Positions 55,870-64,000 of a DNA stretch of 64,000 nt are shown here, one piece after another. The stretch lies in assembly GCF_900113065.1 (NCBI RefSeq), contig NZ_FOOA01000003.1, positions 364,330 through 428,329 of the forward strand, given 5' to 3'. Made by a program: the position numbers and the translations under genes. The notes under the pieces were generated by a model. The model was not told where the DNA came from, searched no databases, and worked only from the letters and a program-made list of their open reading frames with translations. Within the stretch, counting starts at the first letter, position 1; every line of letters begins with the position of its first letter. The DNA comes from Aureimonas phyllosphaerae. Its GTDB lineage: Bacteria > Pseudomonadota > Alphaproteobacteria > Rhizobiales > Rhizobiaceae.

Positions 55870-56127
55870 ATGAGCAGTACCGTAGACCCCGAATTGAGTG
55901 CCTTGATCGGAGAGGTGATCGACGCCAAACTTCTCAAAGCCGGTTCCGAGGAAAAGCGGGTGGCCGAGCACGTGGCCGCCGAGGGACTGGGCGCTTTGAC
56001 CGCGGTGGAGCGCGACACGTTCGAGCGCCGCGTCCTGCCGATCCTGTCCAAGCCGATCCGCGAACAGCTCGCCATCGCCTCGATCGTCCAGCGCGGGGGC
56101 TACGTGCCGCGCAAGATCGTGTTCTGA
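55870..56127 (+). CDS. small hypothetical protein
   Basis: 85 aa, all-helical in appearance ('LSALIGEVIDAKLLKAGSEE', 'LTAVERDTFERRVLPILSKP'), with no membrane segment. AGGA lies about 9 bases before the ATG. It ends 'SIVQRGGYVPRKIVF'. No family recognised. Convergent with the APC permease gene. Confidence 0.6.
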   Translation: MSSTVDPELSALIGEVIDAKLLKAGSEEKRVAEHVAAEGLGALTAVERDTFERRVLPILSKPIREQLAIASIVQRGGYVPRKIVF

Positions 56128-56142
56128 CGGTGCGATGCGCCC

Positions 56143-57504
56143 TCAGCTCCCCGCCTCGCTCTCGATGAACCGGTCGATGCCGCCCGAGCGGCCGACGCCC
56201 GTCAGGTAGAACAGCGCGACGATCGCCACGATCAGGCCGATCGCGATGATCGGGGCGGTCCACTCGCCCTGCCCGATGCGCACGACGATCAGCACCGAGC
56301 AGATGATCGCGCCGAGAAGCGGCACGATCGACGGCACCTCGAACTGCCCCTTCGCCTCTCCCGGACGACGCTGCAGGACGAGGAGCGCGACGTTGACGAC
56401 CGTAAAGACGATGAGGAGCAGGAGGACGGTCGAGGCAGCCAGCGCGCCGATGTCGCCGACGAGCGAGAGCAGGACGACGATCGCGAGCAGCGCCGCGATC
56501 GCGACGTAAGGGGTGCGGCGGGTCGTGTGGACGCGGCCGAGCGCTGCCGGCATCAGTCCCTGCCGCGACATGCCGTAGAGCAGGCGCGAGGCCATCACGT
56601 AGTTGACGAGCGCCGTGTTGGCGACGGCGAAGATCGTGATGCCGGCATAGATGCCGGTCGGGAACCACGGCGCGGCACGCTCGACCACGAGCGTCAGGGG
56701 GCCCGCGGCTTCGGCAAGCTCCCGCCACGGGACGACCGAGACCGCGGTGATCGCGATGCAGATGTAGATCACCGTTGCCATGAGCATGGCGGAGATCATC
56801 GCGATCGGCATGGTGCGTTCGGGGTTCTTCACCTCCTCGGAGACGTTCAGCATGTCCTCGAAGCCGATGAAGGAGAAGAAGGTCAGCACCGCGCCTTGCG
56901 CCACGAGAAGCATCACCGAGCCCTCGACGGCGCCTTCGCCGGGCGGCGGAAACTCCAGAAGGTCAGCGCTGCCCCACCACGAAATGCCGACCGCGATGAC
57001 GAGGATCAGGCCGAACGCCTCGACGATCGTGCAGACGGCATTGAGCCAGAGCGATTCGGTGATCCCGCGAAACAGGATGCCGGCGAGGATGACGAGGAAG
57101 CCGATGGCCAGGACGCTCTGCGGCGCGTCGATGCCGGTGACGCTCGCGAAGTTCCGAGCCACGACATTGCTCTGCGTGGCGATCGACGTCAGCCCCGAGC
57201 AGACGACCGCGAGCCCCACCGTGTAGGACAGGAGCGGATAGCGGTAGGCGCGCTGCGTGACATAGGCAGCGCCGCCGGCGCGCGGGTAGCGCGAGGCGAT
57301 CGAGGCGTAGGACAGGCCGGTCAGGAGCGCGGCCACCATCGACACCATGAAGGCGACCCAGACCGCGCTGCCGAGCTCGCTGGCCGCCTCGCCGATGAGG
57401 CCGTAGACGCCGGCCCCAAGCATCGAGCCGAGCCCGAGCAGGGTCACCTGAAACAACCCGACCGAGCGCTTCAGCCCCGGTTCGTCCGCTCGTTCCTTCG
57501 CCAT
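56143..57504 (-). CDS. APC family amino acid permease
   Basis: 453 aa with 12 predicted helices. The APC signature opens 'VGLFQVTLLGLGSMLGAGVY', with 'FFSFIGFEDMLNVSEEVKNP' (helix 6 unwound region and following loop) and 'YGMSRQGLMPAALGRVHTTR'. These transporters import amino acids or polyamines by proton coupling; substrate unknown. The start at MAKERADEP is preferred; an in-frame ATG at 57531 would add nine residues. Confidence 0.92.
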   Translation of the reverse strand: MAKERADEPGLKRSVGLFQVTLLGLGSMLGAGVYGLIGEAASELGSAVWVAFMVSMVAALLTGLSYASIASRYPRAGGAAYVTQRAYRYPLLSYTVGLAVVCSGLTSIATQSNVVARNFASVTGIDAPQSVLAIGFLVILAGILFRGITESLWLNAVCTIVEAFGLILVIAVGISWWGSADLLEFPPPGEGAVEGSVMLLVAQGAVLTFFSFIGFEDMLNVSEEVKNPERTMPIAMISAMLMATVIYICIAITAVSVVPWRELAEAAGPLTLVVERAAPWFPTGIYAGITIFAVANTALVNYVMASRLLYGMSRQGLMPAALGRVHTTRRTPYVAIAALLAIVVLLSLVGDIGALAASTVLLLLIVFTVVNVALLVLQRRPGEAKGQFEVPSIVPLLGAIICSVLIVVRIGQGEWTAPIIAIGLIVAIVALFYLTGVGRSGGIDRFIESEAGS

Positions 57505-57604
57505 GCCGCCGTCCCGCCCTCTCGCAAACATACTGTCCGGGACGAGGATAGATAACCTCGGATTGCGCGATGGCGACCGCGGGCCGACGAAATTGCGGCA
57601 GAAA

Positions 57605-58297
57605 TCAGGCGCGGCGCGCGGCGATCTCTGGGAGGCGGTTGGGGATGTCGTCGAGACGATCCAGCACGAGGTCGGCGCCCATCGTCTCGACGTCGATGGC
57701 GGTATAGCCACCGCGCATCGCGACCACCGCCATCCCCGCGGCCTGCGCGGCTTCGACGTCGTTCTCGGAATCACCGACGAAGAGCGCCTCGCCCGGCTCG
57801 ATCCCGAGCTGGCGGCAGGCGAAGACGACGAGGTCGGGCGCCGGCTTCTTGCGCGGGCCGGCATCGCCGCCGACCACCACCGCCATGCGGTCGGCAAGGC
57901 CGAAATGGGCGAGGATGTCGGCGGTCTCGGCGCCCGGCTTGTTGGTCACGACGCCGAGCGGAATGCCGCGCTCGGCAAGAATCCGCACGCAGTCCGTCGC
58001 CCCGGCGTTCAGCGTTGTCAGCTCCGTCGAGCGCGCGGCGTAGATCGCGAGGTAGCGCTCGGCGATCTTGTCGCGCGTCGCCGGATCGATCTCCTTGTCG
58101 AGCGCTTCGTAGGCGCGGCCGATCAGGATCTGGACGCCCTGCCCCACCATGCGCCCGACGGCCTCGATCGTGAACGGCGGCTCGCCGAGGCTCTCGAGCG
58201 TCTCGTTGAGGGCGGCGTGGATGTCCGGCAGGGAATCGACCAGCGTCCCGTCGAGATCGAACAGGACGGCACGGGGCCAGGCGGGCGCTTCGCTCAT
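57605..58297 (-). CDS. gph: phosphoglycolate phosphatase
   Basis: 230 aa HAD-family enzyme. Motif I is 'VLFDLDGTLVDS' (nucleophile Asp14, acid/base Asp16), motif II 'LGVVTNKPG', Lys in 'PRKKPAPDLV', and motif IV 'ALFVGDSENDVEAAQAAG'. It removes phosphate from 2-phosphoglycolate formed in DNA repair or photorespiration-like metabolism. AGGGA lies upstream of the ATG, within the end of the MaoC gene. It is three bases downstream of that gene, so co-transcribed. Confidence 0.92.
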   Translation of the reverse strand: MSEAPAWPRAVLFDLDGTLVDSLPDIHAALNETLESLGEPPFTIEAVGRMVGQGVQILIGRAYEALDKEIDPATRDKIAERYLAIYAARSTELTTLNAGATDCVRILAERGIPLGVVTNKPGAETADILAHFGLADRMAVVVGGDAGPRKKPAPDLVVFACRQLGIEPGEALFVGDSENDVEAAQAAGMAVVAMRGGYTAIDVETMGADLVLDRLDDIPNRLPEIAARRA

Positions 58298-58300
58298 GCT

Positions 58301-58768
58301 TTATGTCCCTTCGTCGTCGGCCGGCGGCTCGAGCACCGCCAGCGTGATCCAGCGGGCAACGAGCGCAGGTTTGGGCGCACCCTCGATCTCGATGCTGGCG
58401 TTCCAGGTGGATTGCAGGCTGACAGCCCGCTCCTTCACTGCCACGAGTTGGAAGCTGCCGCGCACGCGCGCGCCGCTCTTGACCGGTGTCAGGAAGCGCA
58501 CCTCGTCGAAGCCGTAGTTGACGCCCATGCGCGTGCGGTCGACGCCGGGCATGGCATCGTAGGCGAGCGTCGACAGAAGCGAGAGCGATAGGAAGCCGTG
58601 GGCGATGGTGCCGCCGAAAGGCGTTTCGGCCTTGGCGCGCGCGGGATCGACGTGAATGAACTGGTGGTCGTTGGTGGCGTCGGCGAAGCGGTCGATCATG
58701 CTTTGATCGACGGTGAGCCAGCCGGACACGAAGGGGTCGCCACCAAGATAGGTGCGGTAGACGTCCAT
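58301..58768 (-). CDS. MaoC-like hotdog dehydratase
   Basis: 155 aa. The R-specific enoyl-CoA hydratase motif is visible: 'MIDRFADATNDHQFIHVDPA' with catalytic Asp and His, then 'FGGTIAHGFLSLSLLS'. A longer upstream frame overlaps the region before the NAGGN genes and is rejected in favour of MDVYRTYLGG. It likely acts on an acyl-CoA thioester; the exact pathway is unknown. Confidence 0.9.
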   Translation of the reverse strand: MDVYRTYLGGDPFVSGWLTVDQSMIDRFADATNDHQFIHVDPARAKAETPFGGTIAHGFLSLSLLSTLAYDAMPGVDRTRMGVNYGFDEVRFLTPVKSGARVRGSFQLVAVKERAVSLQSTWNASIEIEGAPKPALVARWITLAVLEPPADDEGT

Positions 58769-58954
58769 CGGCACCAGCCGCTGCCGCAGCGCGTTTTCGT
58801 CGTCCCGGCTCACCTGTCGCGCACCCCAAATCCCATTTACGGCTGGTCTTAGTCGCCCAGCCACGAACCGCCAAGGGGCGTTCCGGGGTTGCCGCATCGC
58901 AGCGTGGCCTATCTCAAGACGGACGAACCATCCGATCCAGCGAGGATAGAGCCC

Positions 58955-60730
58955 ATGTGCGGCATCTGCGGTGAAATCCGCTTCGACGGCGGTTTCGCCT
59001 CTCCAGAGCGCATCGCGGCCATGGGCGCGTGCCTTTCGCCGCGCGGCCCCGATGGCTCGGGCATGGTGCTGCGCGGGCGCGTCGGCTTCGGCCATCGGCG
59101 CCTCAAGATCATCGATCTGTCGGAGAAGGCCGCGCAGCCGATGGAGGACCCGGATCTCGGGCTCACCCTCGCCTTCAACGGCTGCATCTACAACTATCCC
59201 GAACTGCGCGAGGAATTGCAGGGGCTCGGCTACCGCTTCTTCTCGCACGGCGACACGGAGGTCATTCTCAAGGCGTACCATGCCTGGGGACGGGACTGCG
59301 TGAAGCGCTTCCACGGCATGTTCGCCTTCGCCATCCATGAGCGCGAGAGCGGCCGCGTCATGCTGGCGCGCGACCGGTTCGGCATCAAGCCGATGTACCT
59401 GTCGCAGACGCCCGAACGCCTGCTCCTCGCCTCCTCGCTACCAGCCCTGGTCGCGACCGGCGAGGTCGACACCGCGATCGATCCGGTTGCACTCCACCAC
59501 TACATGACCTTCCACGCCGTGGTGCCGGCCCCGCTCACCATTCTCAAGGGCGTCAGGAAGCTGCCGCCGGCGACGACGCGGATGATCGAGCCGGACGGGC
59601 GCTTCGACGACGCGACCTTCTGGGCACCGCCCTTCGGACCGGCCGCGGGTGAAGAGGGACGATCGTCCGAGGAATGGCGCGACATGGTGCTCGACGCCCT
59701 GCGCCGCGCTGTCGAGCGACGCATGGTGTCGGACGTACCGGTCGGTGTGCTCCTGTCCGGCGGCGTCGATTCCTCGCTCATCGTCGGCCTTTTGGCGGAA
59801 GCCGGCCAGACCGGCCTGTCCACCTTCTCGATCGGTTTCGAGGACGCCAACGGTGAGGTCGGCAACGAGTTCGAGTATTCCGATCTCATCGCCAGGCACT
59901 ACGGCACGCGGCACCACCAGATCTTCGTGCCCGGCCATGAACTCCTGACCGAACTGCCGGGCGCGATCCGCGCCATGTCGGAACCGATGGTCTCCTACGA
60001 CAATATCGGCTTCTACCTCCTGTCGCGCGAGGTCTCGAAGCACATCAAGGTGGTGCAGTCGGGTCAGGGCGCCGACGAGATCTTCGCGGGCTACCACTGG
60101 TATCCGCCGATGGCGGATGCTGCCGATCCGGTCGCGACCTACCGACAAGCCTTCTTCGATCGCAGCCACGAGACGCTGTCGGGCCAGCTTCGGCCGCAGT
60201 GGCTTGCGGGCTTCGATGCCAGCGGCGACTTCGTGCGCGATCACTTCGCCCTGCCCGGCGCGGGCGATCCCGTCGCCAAGGCGCTGCGCATCGACAGCCA
60301 GGTCATGCTGGTGGACGACCCGGTCAAGCGCGTCGACAACATGACGATGGCCTGGGGCCTCGAGGCGCGCGTGCCCTTCCTCGACCATGAACTGGCGGAA
60401 CTGGCCGCGCGCGTGCCGTCCGCCGAGAAGCTGAAGGGCGGCGGCAAGGGCATTCTCAAGGACGTCGCTCGGCTCGTCATCCCGCACGAGGTGATCGACC
60501 GGCGGAAGGGCTATTTCCCGGTTCCGCAGCTGAAATACCTCGCCGGACCGACGCTCGACATGGTCCGGGACGCGATGGGCTCGCAGCGCGCCCGCGAGCG
60601 CGGGCTGTTCGAGCCGGCTTGGCTCGACACGCTGTTTGCCGACCCCGCCGGCCATATCACACCGCTCCAGGGGTCAGAGCTCTGGCAGGCAGCGCTTCTC
60701 GAGCTGTGGCTGCAGGAGCAGGGCCTGTGA
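58955..60730 (+). CDS. asnO: NAGGN amidotransferase (asparagine synthase-like)
   Basis: 591 aa. The N-terminal nucleophile Cys2 (MCGICGEIRF) and 'SPRGPDG' form the glutaminase. The synthetase half has the PP-loop 'LLSGGVDSS' at residues 267-275. It is the asparagine-synthase-like member of the osmoprotectant trio and amidates N-acetylglutaminylglutamine to give NAGGN. Context confirms this: its stop overlaps the GTG of the NAGGN synthetase, followed by the M42 peptidase. A longer upstream frame has no similarity. Confidence 0.94.
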   Translation: MCGICGEIRFDGGFASPERIAAMGACLSPRGPDGSGMVLRGRVGFGHRRLKIIDLSEKAAQPMEDPDLGLTLAFNGCIYNYPELREELQGLGYRFFSHGDTEVILKAYHAWGRDCVKRFHGMFAFAIHERESGRVMLARDRFGIKPMYLSQTPERLLLASSLPALVATGEVDTAIDPVALHHYMTFHAVVPAPLTILKGVRKLPPATTRMIEPDGRFDDATFWAPPFGPAAGEEGRSSEEWRDMVLDALRRAVERRMVSDVPVGVLLSGGVDSSLIVGLLAEAGQTGLSTFSIGFEDANGEVGNEFEYSDLIARHYGTRHHQIFVPGHELLTELPGAIRAMSEPMVSYDNIGFYLLSREVSKHIKVVQSGQGADEIFAGYHWYPPMADAADPVATYRQAFFDRSHETLSGQLRPQWLAGFDASGDFVRDHFALPGAGDPVAKALRIDSQVMLVDDPVKRVDNMTMAWGLEARVPFLDHELAELAARVPSAEKLKGGGKGILKDVARLVIPHEVIDRRKGYFPVPQLKYLAGPTLDMVRDAMGSQRARERGLFEPAWLDTLFADPAGHITPLQGSELWQAALLELWLQEQGL

Positions 60731-62424
60731 GCGCTCCGGACGCCAATGCCGTCGTCGATTGCGGCTGGGGCCGCATCGTCTTCGCGCAGACTTTCGCGGA
60801 AGCGGGCGATCTCGCGCGCAACCTCGAGGAGGAAGGGCCAGACCGGCGCGACATCGCCTTCTATGTCTGCGACCCGCACGTCCTTCTGGCGCAGGCCCCG
60901 CAGGATCTCTTCCTCGATCCCTCGCACACCTACCGCCTCGACCTGTCGCGCCTGTCTCCGGCCGAGCGCGAGCCGCACGGCTTCTCCGTCCGCCCGCTCG
61001 CCGCCGCCGCCGAGACGAGCGCGGTCAACCGCATCTACCGTTCGCGCAACATGGTGCCGATCGATCCGGACTTCCTCTGGCGCCACCGGCAGGACCCGGT
61101 ATTGACCTATCTCGTGGCCGAGGACGAGGCGACGGGTGCGATCCTCGGAACCGTGACGGGCGTCCATCACGGCGAGGCGTTCGGCGATCCGGAACGAGGG
61201 TCCTCGCTCTGGTGCCTCGCGATCGACCCGCAGGCGGCGCCACCCGGCATCGGCGAGGCTCTGGTGCGCGCGCTCACCGAGCATCACCGGGCCGCCGGCT
61301 GCGCCACGATGGATCTTTCGGTCATGCACGACAACGAGCCAGCGATCGCGCTCTACGAGCGGCTCGGCTTCGAGCGCGTGCCGATGTTCGCGGTGAAGCG
61401 GCGCAACTCGATCAACGAGCGCCTGTTCACGGGCTCCGCGGCGGTCGAGGAGGATCTCAACCCCTATGCCCGCATCATCATCGACGAGGCGCGCCGACGT
61501 GGCATCCAAGTGGAGATCCTCGATGCCAAAGGCGGCTTCTTCCGGCTGACCTATGGCGGCCGCACGCTGCGCTGCCGCGAGAGTCTGTCGGAGCTGACCT
61601 CCGCCGTCGCGCTGTCGATCTGCGACGACAAGAGCGTGACCCGCCGTCTCGTCGAGGACGCCGGTGTCGCGGTTCCCGAGCAGATCGTGGCGGGGGAGGA
61701 CGAGGCGACGATCGCGGACTTCCTCGCCCGGCACGGCTCGGTCGTCGTCAAGCCCGCGCGTGGCGAGCAGGGCCGCGGGATCGCCGTCGGGCTTGAGACG
61801 ATGGAGGCGGTGAGCGCCGCGATCGACGTCGCGAGGCGCGAGTGCGAGCGTGTCCTGATCGAGGCGTGCTTTACCGGCGAGGACCTGCGCCTTGTGGTGA
61901 TCGACTTTCGGCTGGTCGCCGCCGCGATCCGTCGCCCGCCCTGTGTCGTCGGCGACGGGCGCTCGACAGCGCGCGAGCTGATCGAGCGGCTGTCGCGGCG
62001 CCGGGCCGCGGCGACCGGCGGCGAATCCAAGGTGCCGATGGATGCCGAGACCGAGCGTACCTTGGCGGGTGCCGGCTACGGTTGGGGCGACGTGATCCCG
62101 GAAGGCGAGACCGTCACCGTCCGGCGGACGGCCAATCTCCACACGGGCGGCACGATCCATGACGTCACCGACATCGTCCATCCCCGCCTCGTCGAAGCGG
62201 CGATCGCGGCGGCCCGTGCGATCGACATTCCGGTCTGCGGCATCGACTTCATGGTGAAGGACGCCCGCGAGGAGGACTACGTCTTCATCGAGGCGAACGA
62301 GCGGCCCGGCCTTGCCAATCACGAGCCGCAGCCGACGGCCGAGCGCTTCGTCGATCTCCTGTTTCCACTTTCCATCCCGGCGTCGGTGCGCACCCTTCGC
62401 GCCAAGCGGCGCATTTCCGGCTGA
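60727..62424 (+). CDS. ngg: N-acetylglutaminylglutamine synthetase
   Basis: 565 aa from a GTG start that overlaps the amidotransferase stop (GTGA). The N-terminal half (~75-235) is a GNAT acetyltransferase ('GSSLWCLAIDPQAAPPGIGE', 'HDNEPAIALYERLGFERVPM'). The C-terminal half (~300-545) is an ATP-grasp ligase ('VVVKPARGEQGRGIAVGLET', 'VCGIDFMVKDAREEDYVFIE', 'ANERPGLANHEPQ'). It acetylates glutamine and joins it to a second glutamine. The product is an osmolyte precursor. Confidence 0.95.
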   Translation: MSAPDANAVVDCGWGRIVFAQTFAEAGDLARNLEEEGPDRRDIAFYVCDPHVLLAQAPQDLFLDPSHTYRLDLSRLSPAEREPHGFSVRPLAAAAETSAVNRIYRSRNMVPIDPDFLWRHRQDPVLTYLVAEDEATGAILGTVTGVHHGEAFGDPERGSSLWCLAIDPQAAPPGIGEALVRALTEHHRAAGCATMDLSVMHDNEPAIALYERLGFERVPMFAVKRRNSINERLFTGSAAVEEDLNPYARIIIDEARRRGIQVEILDAKGGFFRLTYGGRTLRCRESLSELTSAVALSICDDKSVTRRLVEDAGVAVPEQIVAGEDEATIADFLARHGSVVVKPARGEQGRGIAVGLETMEAVSAAIDVARRECERVLIEACFTGEDLRLVVIDFRLVAAAIRRPPCVVGDGRSTARELIERLSRRRAAATGGESKVPMDAETERTLAGAGYGWGDVIPEGETVTVRRTANLHTGGTIHDVTDIVHPRLVEAAIAAARAIDIPVCGIDFMVKDAREEDYVFIEANERPGLANHEPQPTAERFVDLLFPLSIPASVRTLRAKRRISG

Positions 62425-62430
62425 CGACCC

Positions 62431-63576
62431 ATGGCCCGGCACACGATCGACACCGAGTACCTCCTCGCCCAGCTCCATGAGCTGCTGCACATCCCGAGCC
62501 CGACCGGCTACACCGATTCGGTCGTGCGCCACGTCAGCGAGGAGCTGCAGCGGCTGGGGCTGGAGGTCGAACTGACGCGGCGCGGCGCGATCCGGGCCGT
62601 GCGCCAGGGCAGCCGGCGGGCGGCAGCGCGCGCGATCGTCTCCCATGTCGACACGCTCGGCGCGCAGGTAAAGCGGGTCAAGGACAACGGCCGGCTGGAA
62701 CTCGTGCCGATCGGCCACTGGTCGGCCCGCTTCGCCGAGGGCGCGCGCGCCACGATCATGGCAGAGGACAAGACGTTTCGCGGCACGATCCTGCCGCTCA
62801 AGGCCTCGGGCCACACGTTCAACGAGGAGGTGGACACGGCACCGGTCGGCTGGCCGCATGTCGAGTTGCGCATCGACGACCACACGCGTGGCCTCGACGA
62901 TACGCTGAAGCTCGGCATCGACGTCGGCGATACGGTGGCGATCGATCCGCAACCGGAATTCCTCGACAACGGCTTCATCGTTTCGCGTCACCTCGACGAC
63001 AAGGCGGGCGTCGCCGTGATGCTTGCCTCGATCGAGGCACTGGAGCGAGAGAAATCCGCGACGCCCGTCGATACGCACTGGCTCTTCACCATCGCCGAGG
63101 AAGTCGGCGTCGGGGCCGCCTCGATCCTGACGCCCGAGGTCGCCTCGATGGTGGCGGTGGACAACGGGACGTCGGCGCCCGGCCAGAACTCGGCCGAGTT
63201 CGGCGTCACCATCGCGATGGCCGACCAGACGGGCCCGTTCGACTATCACCTCACCCGCAAGCTCGTGCGGCTCTGCCGCGACGAGGACATCCGGTTCCAG
63301 AAGGACGTGTTCCGCTACTACCGCTCCGACTCCGCCTCGGCGGTGGTCGCAGGCCACGACGTCCGCACCGCGCTCGTTACCTTCGGCGTCGATGCCTCGC
63401 ACGGCTGGGAGCGCATCCACATCCACGCCCTTCGCTCGCTGGCCGAACTCCTGACGGCCTATGCGGTGTCGCCGCTCGAGATCGAGCGCGATCTCCAGCC
63501 GCGGGGCGGCCTCGAGGGCTTCACCAGCCAGCCGGCGGTGGACGCGGGTCTCGGCTTCGACAGCGACGACCACTGA
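62431..63576 (+). CDS. M42-family peptidase of the NAGGN cluster
   Basis: 381 aa. The di-zinc M42 motifs are present: 'SHVDTLG' (His72, Asp74), 'HLDDKAGVAV', 'IAEEVGVGA' and 'DNGTSAPGQN'. It is the third member of the conserved 'trio' found with asnO and ngg, six bases downstream. Its biological role is not established; breakdown of the dipeptide when osmotic stress ends is a reasonable guess. Confidence 0.93.
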   Translation: MARHTIDTEYLLAQLHELLHIPSPTGYTDSVVRHVSEELQRLGLEVELTRRGAIRAVRQGSRRAAARAIVSHVDTLGAQVKRVKDNGRLELVPIGHWSARFAEGARATIMAEDKTFRGTILPLKASGHTFNEEVDTAPVGWPHVELRIDDHTRGLDDTLKLGIDVGDTVAIDPQPEFLDNGFIVSRHLDDKAGVAVMLASIEALEREKSATPVDTHWLFTIAEEVGVGAASILTPEVASMVAVDNGTSAPGQNSAEFGVTIAMADQTGPFDYHLTRKLVRLCRDEDIRFQKDVFRYYRSDSASAVVAGHDVRTALVTFGVDASHGWERIHIHALRSLAELLTAYAVSPLEIERDLQPRGGLEGFTSQPAVDAGLGFDSDDH

Positions 63577-63590
63577 AGCGCCGACACCAA

Positions 63591-63621
63591 ACCGCCGCGT
63601 CCCTTCTGGAAGTGCGGCGGT
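63591..63621. terminator. hairpin between the NAGGN trio and the chemoreceptor gene
   Basis: An 8-bp perfect stem (ACCGCCGC / GCGGCGGT) with a 15-base loop lies between convergent genes. T content after it is low (CTTGG on plus, TTTGG on minus), so it is a moderate terminator candidate for both. Confidence 0.55.
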
Positions 63622-63658
63622 CTTGGAAACAGTCTGGTCGTCGCTCCGGCGGGAACCC

Positions 63659-64000
63659 TTAGAACTCCTCCCAGCCCTCCTCCACGGCCGCGGCTTTGGG
63701 AGCCGCCCCGCCATGACCCGCGGTGCGCATCTGCGCAACCGGACGTGACGTCGCGTGTGCGGCGTGCGAAGCGGGACCAGCGTGTGCGCGGGTCCCCGCC
63801 GGTCGAGCCGGCTGCATCGCGGCGCGCTTCATGGCCGCCGACGTCGCCGGGCGCATCGCGGCCGCATGGTGCCCCGCCCCCGTCGCAAACCCCGACACCA
63901 GTCCCGCCAGCGCTTCCGTCTCGCCCGACAGCGCCTGCGCCGCCGCCGTCGTCTCCTCCACCATCGCCGCGTTCTGCTGCGTGACCTTGTCCATCTGGTC
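63659..64000 (-). CDS. methyl-accepting chemotaxis protein (C-terminal end)
   Basis: The gene runs off the right edge. The visible 114 residues begin in the last signalling helix ('QMDKVTQQNAAMVEETTAAA', 'LSGETEALAGLVSGF'). An Ala/His/Pro/Arg-rich tether of about 70 residues ends in 'GWEEF', which matches the x-aromatic-x-x-aromatic pattern of CheR/CheB docking pentapeptides (NWETF in Tar). A receptor for swimming or related behaviour; its ligand domain is outside the window. Confidence 0.92.
   Translation of the reverse strand, partial: DQMDKVTQQNAAMVEETTAAAQALSGETEALAGLVSGFATGAGHHAAAMRPATSAAMKRAAMQPARPAGTRAHAGPASHAAHATSRPVAQMRTAGHGGAAPKAAAVEEGWEEF

Noticed and set aside
60511..63738. A 1075-codon minus-strand frame opposite the NAGGN trio
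   Set aside because: The plus-strand genes have full catalytic motifs and tight operon spacing; the reverse frame is composition-driven.

Overview
The window is a chromosomal segment of a high-GC alphaproteobacterium of the Hyphomicrobiales (rhizobial type). The evidence is a fused trpE(G) gene with a Trp-Trp leader peptide, a complete PhyR-NepR-EcfG general stress response locus, a divergent dctA/dctBD locus and the N-acetylglutaminylglutamine amide (NAGGN) gene trio. I saw no IS elements, CRISPR arrays, phage genes, tRNAs or rRNAs, so this looks like core chromosome rather than an island. The first gene (DUF58) and the last (a chemoreceptor) are cut by the window edges.

Layout. 1-5677: DUF58, DUF4159 and VWA-like membrane genes, the tail of a MoxR-type operon. 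5827-11902: patatin lipase, GNAT, glutathionyl-hydroquinone reductase, NUDIX, metallophosphoesterase, BenE-type transporter and an unknown membrane protein. 12011-18013: leuA, a small repeat-containing secreted protein, a cation efflux (CDF) gene and trpE(G), with a clear trp attenuator and a weaker leucine leader. 18105-28889: GST, small secreted proteins, an orphan degenerate ProV-like ATPase, a full dipeptide/oligopeptide ABC transporter (dppABCDF order on the minus strand), Mrp, a HugZ-like flavoprotein and three small lipoproteins. 29036-36865: the general stress response locus (HWE kinase, phyR, nepR, ecfG) and probable regulon genes (DUF883-like, holin-like, DUF1328, triple PRC-barrel). 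37144-41558: RND pump. 41562-46441: LysR regulator with a long palindrome at its start, ABC-F protein, D,D-carboxypeptidase and ferritin-like protein. 46522-50602: manganese catalase, RhlE helicase, PHA-system protein and PilZ. 50686-55410: dctA with a sigma-54 promoter, and divergent dctBD. 55452-58768: two small unknowns, APC permease, Gph and MaoC. 58955-63576: NAGGN osmoprotectant trio. 63659-64000: chemoreceptor tail.

The most coherent signal is regulatory. Four sites match or nearly match the EcfG promoter (GGAAC, 16-17 bp, CGTT or GGTT). They precede the HWE kinase, the DUF1328 gene, the PRC-barrel gene and the Mn catalase, so the stress sigma factor in this window can be tied to targets in the same window. 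Other sequence-level findings are the trp attenuator with an apparently leaderless trpL, the sigma-54 promoter and paired DctD-type operators between dctA and dctB, and a ProV-like protein that keeps Walker A but has lost its other catalytic motifs. I found no wholly new system. The best candidates for new biology are that pseudo-ATPase, the small ORF coupled to the stress kinase, and the tandem lipoprotein pair.
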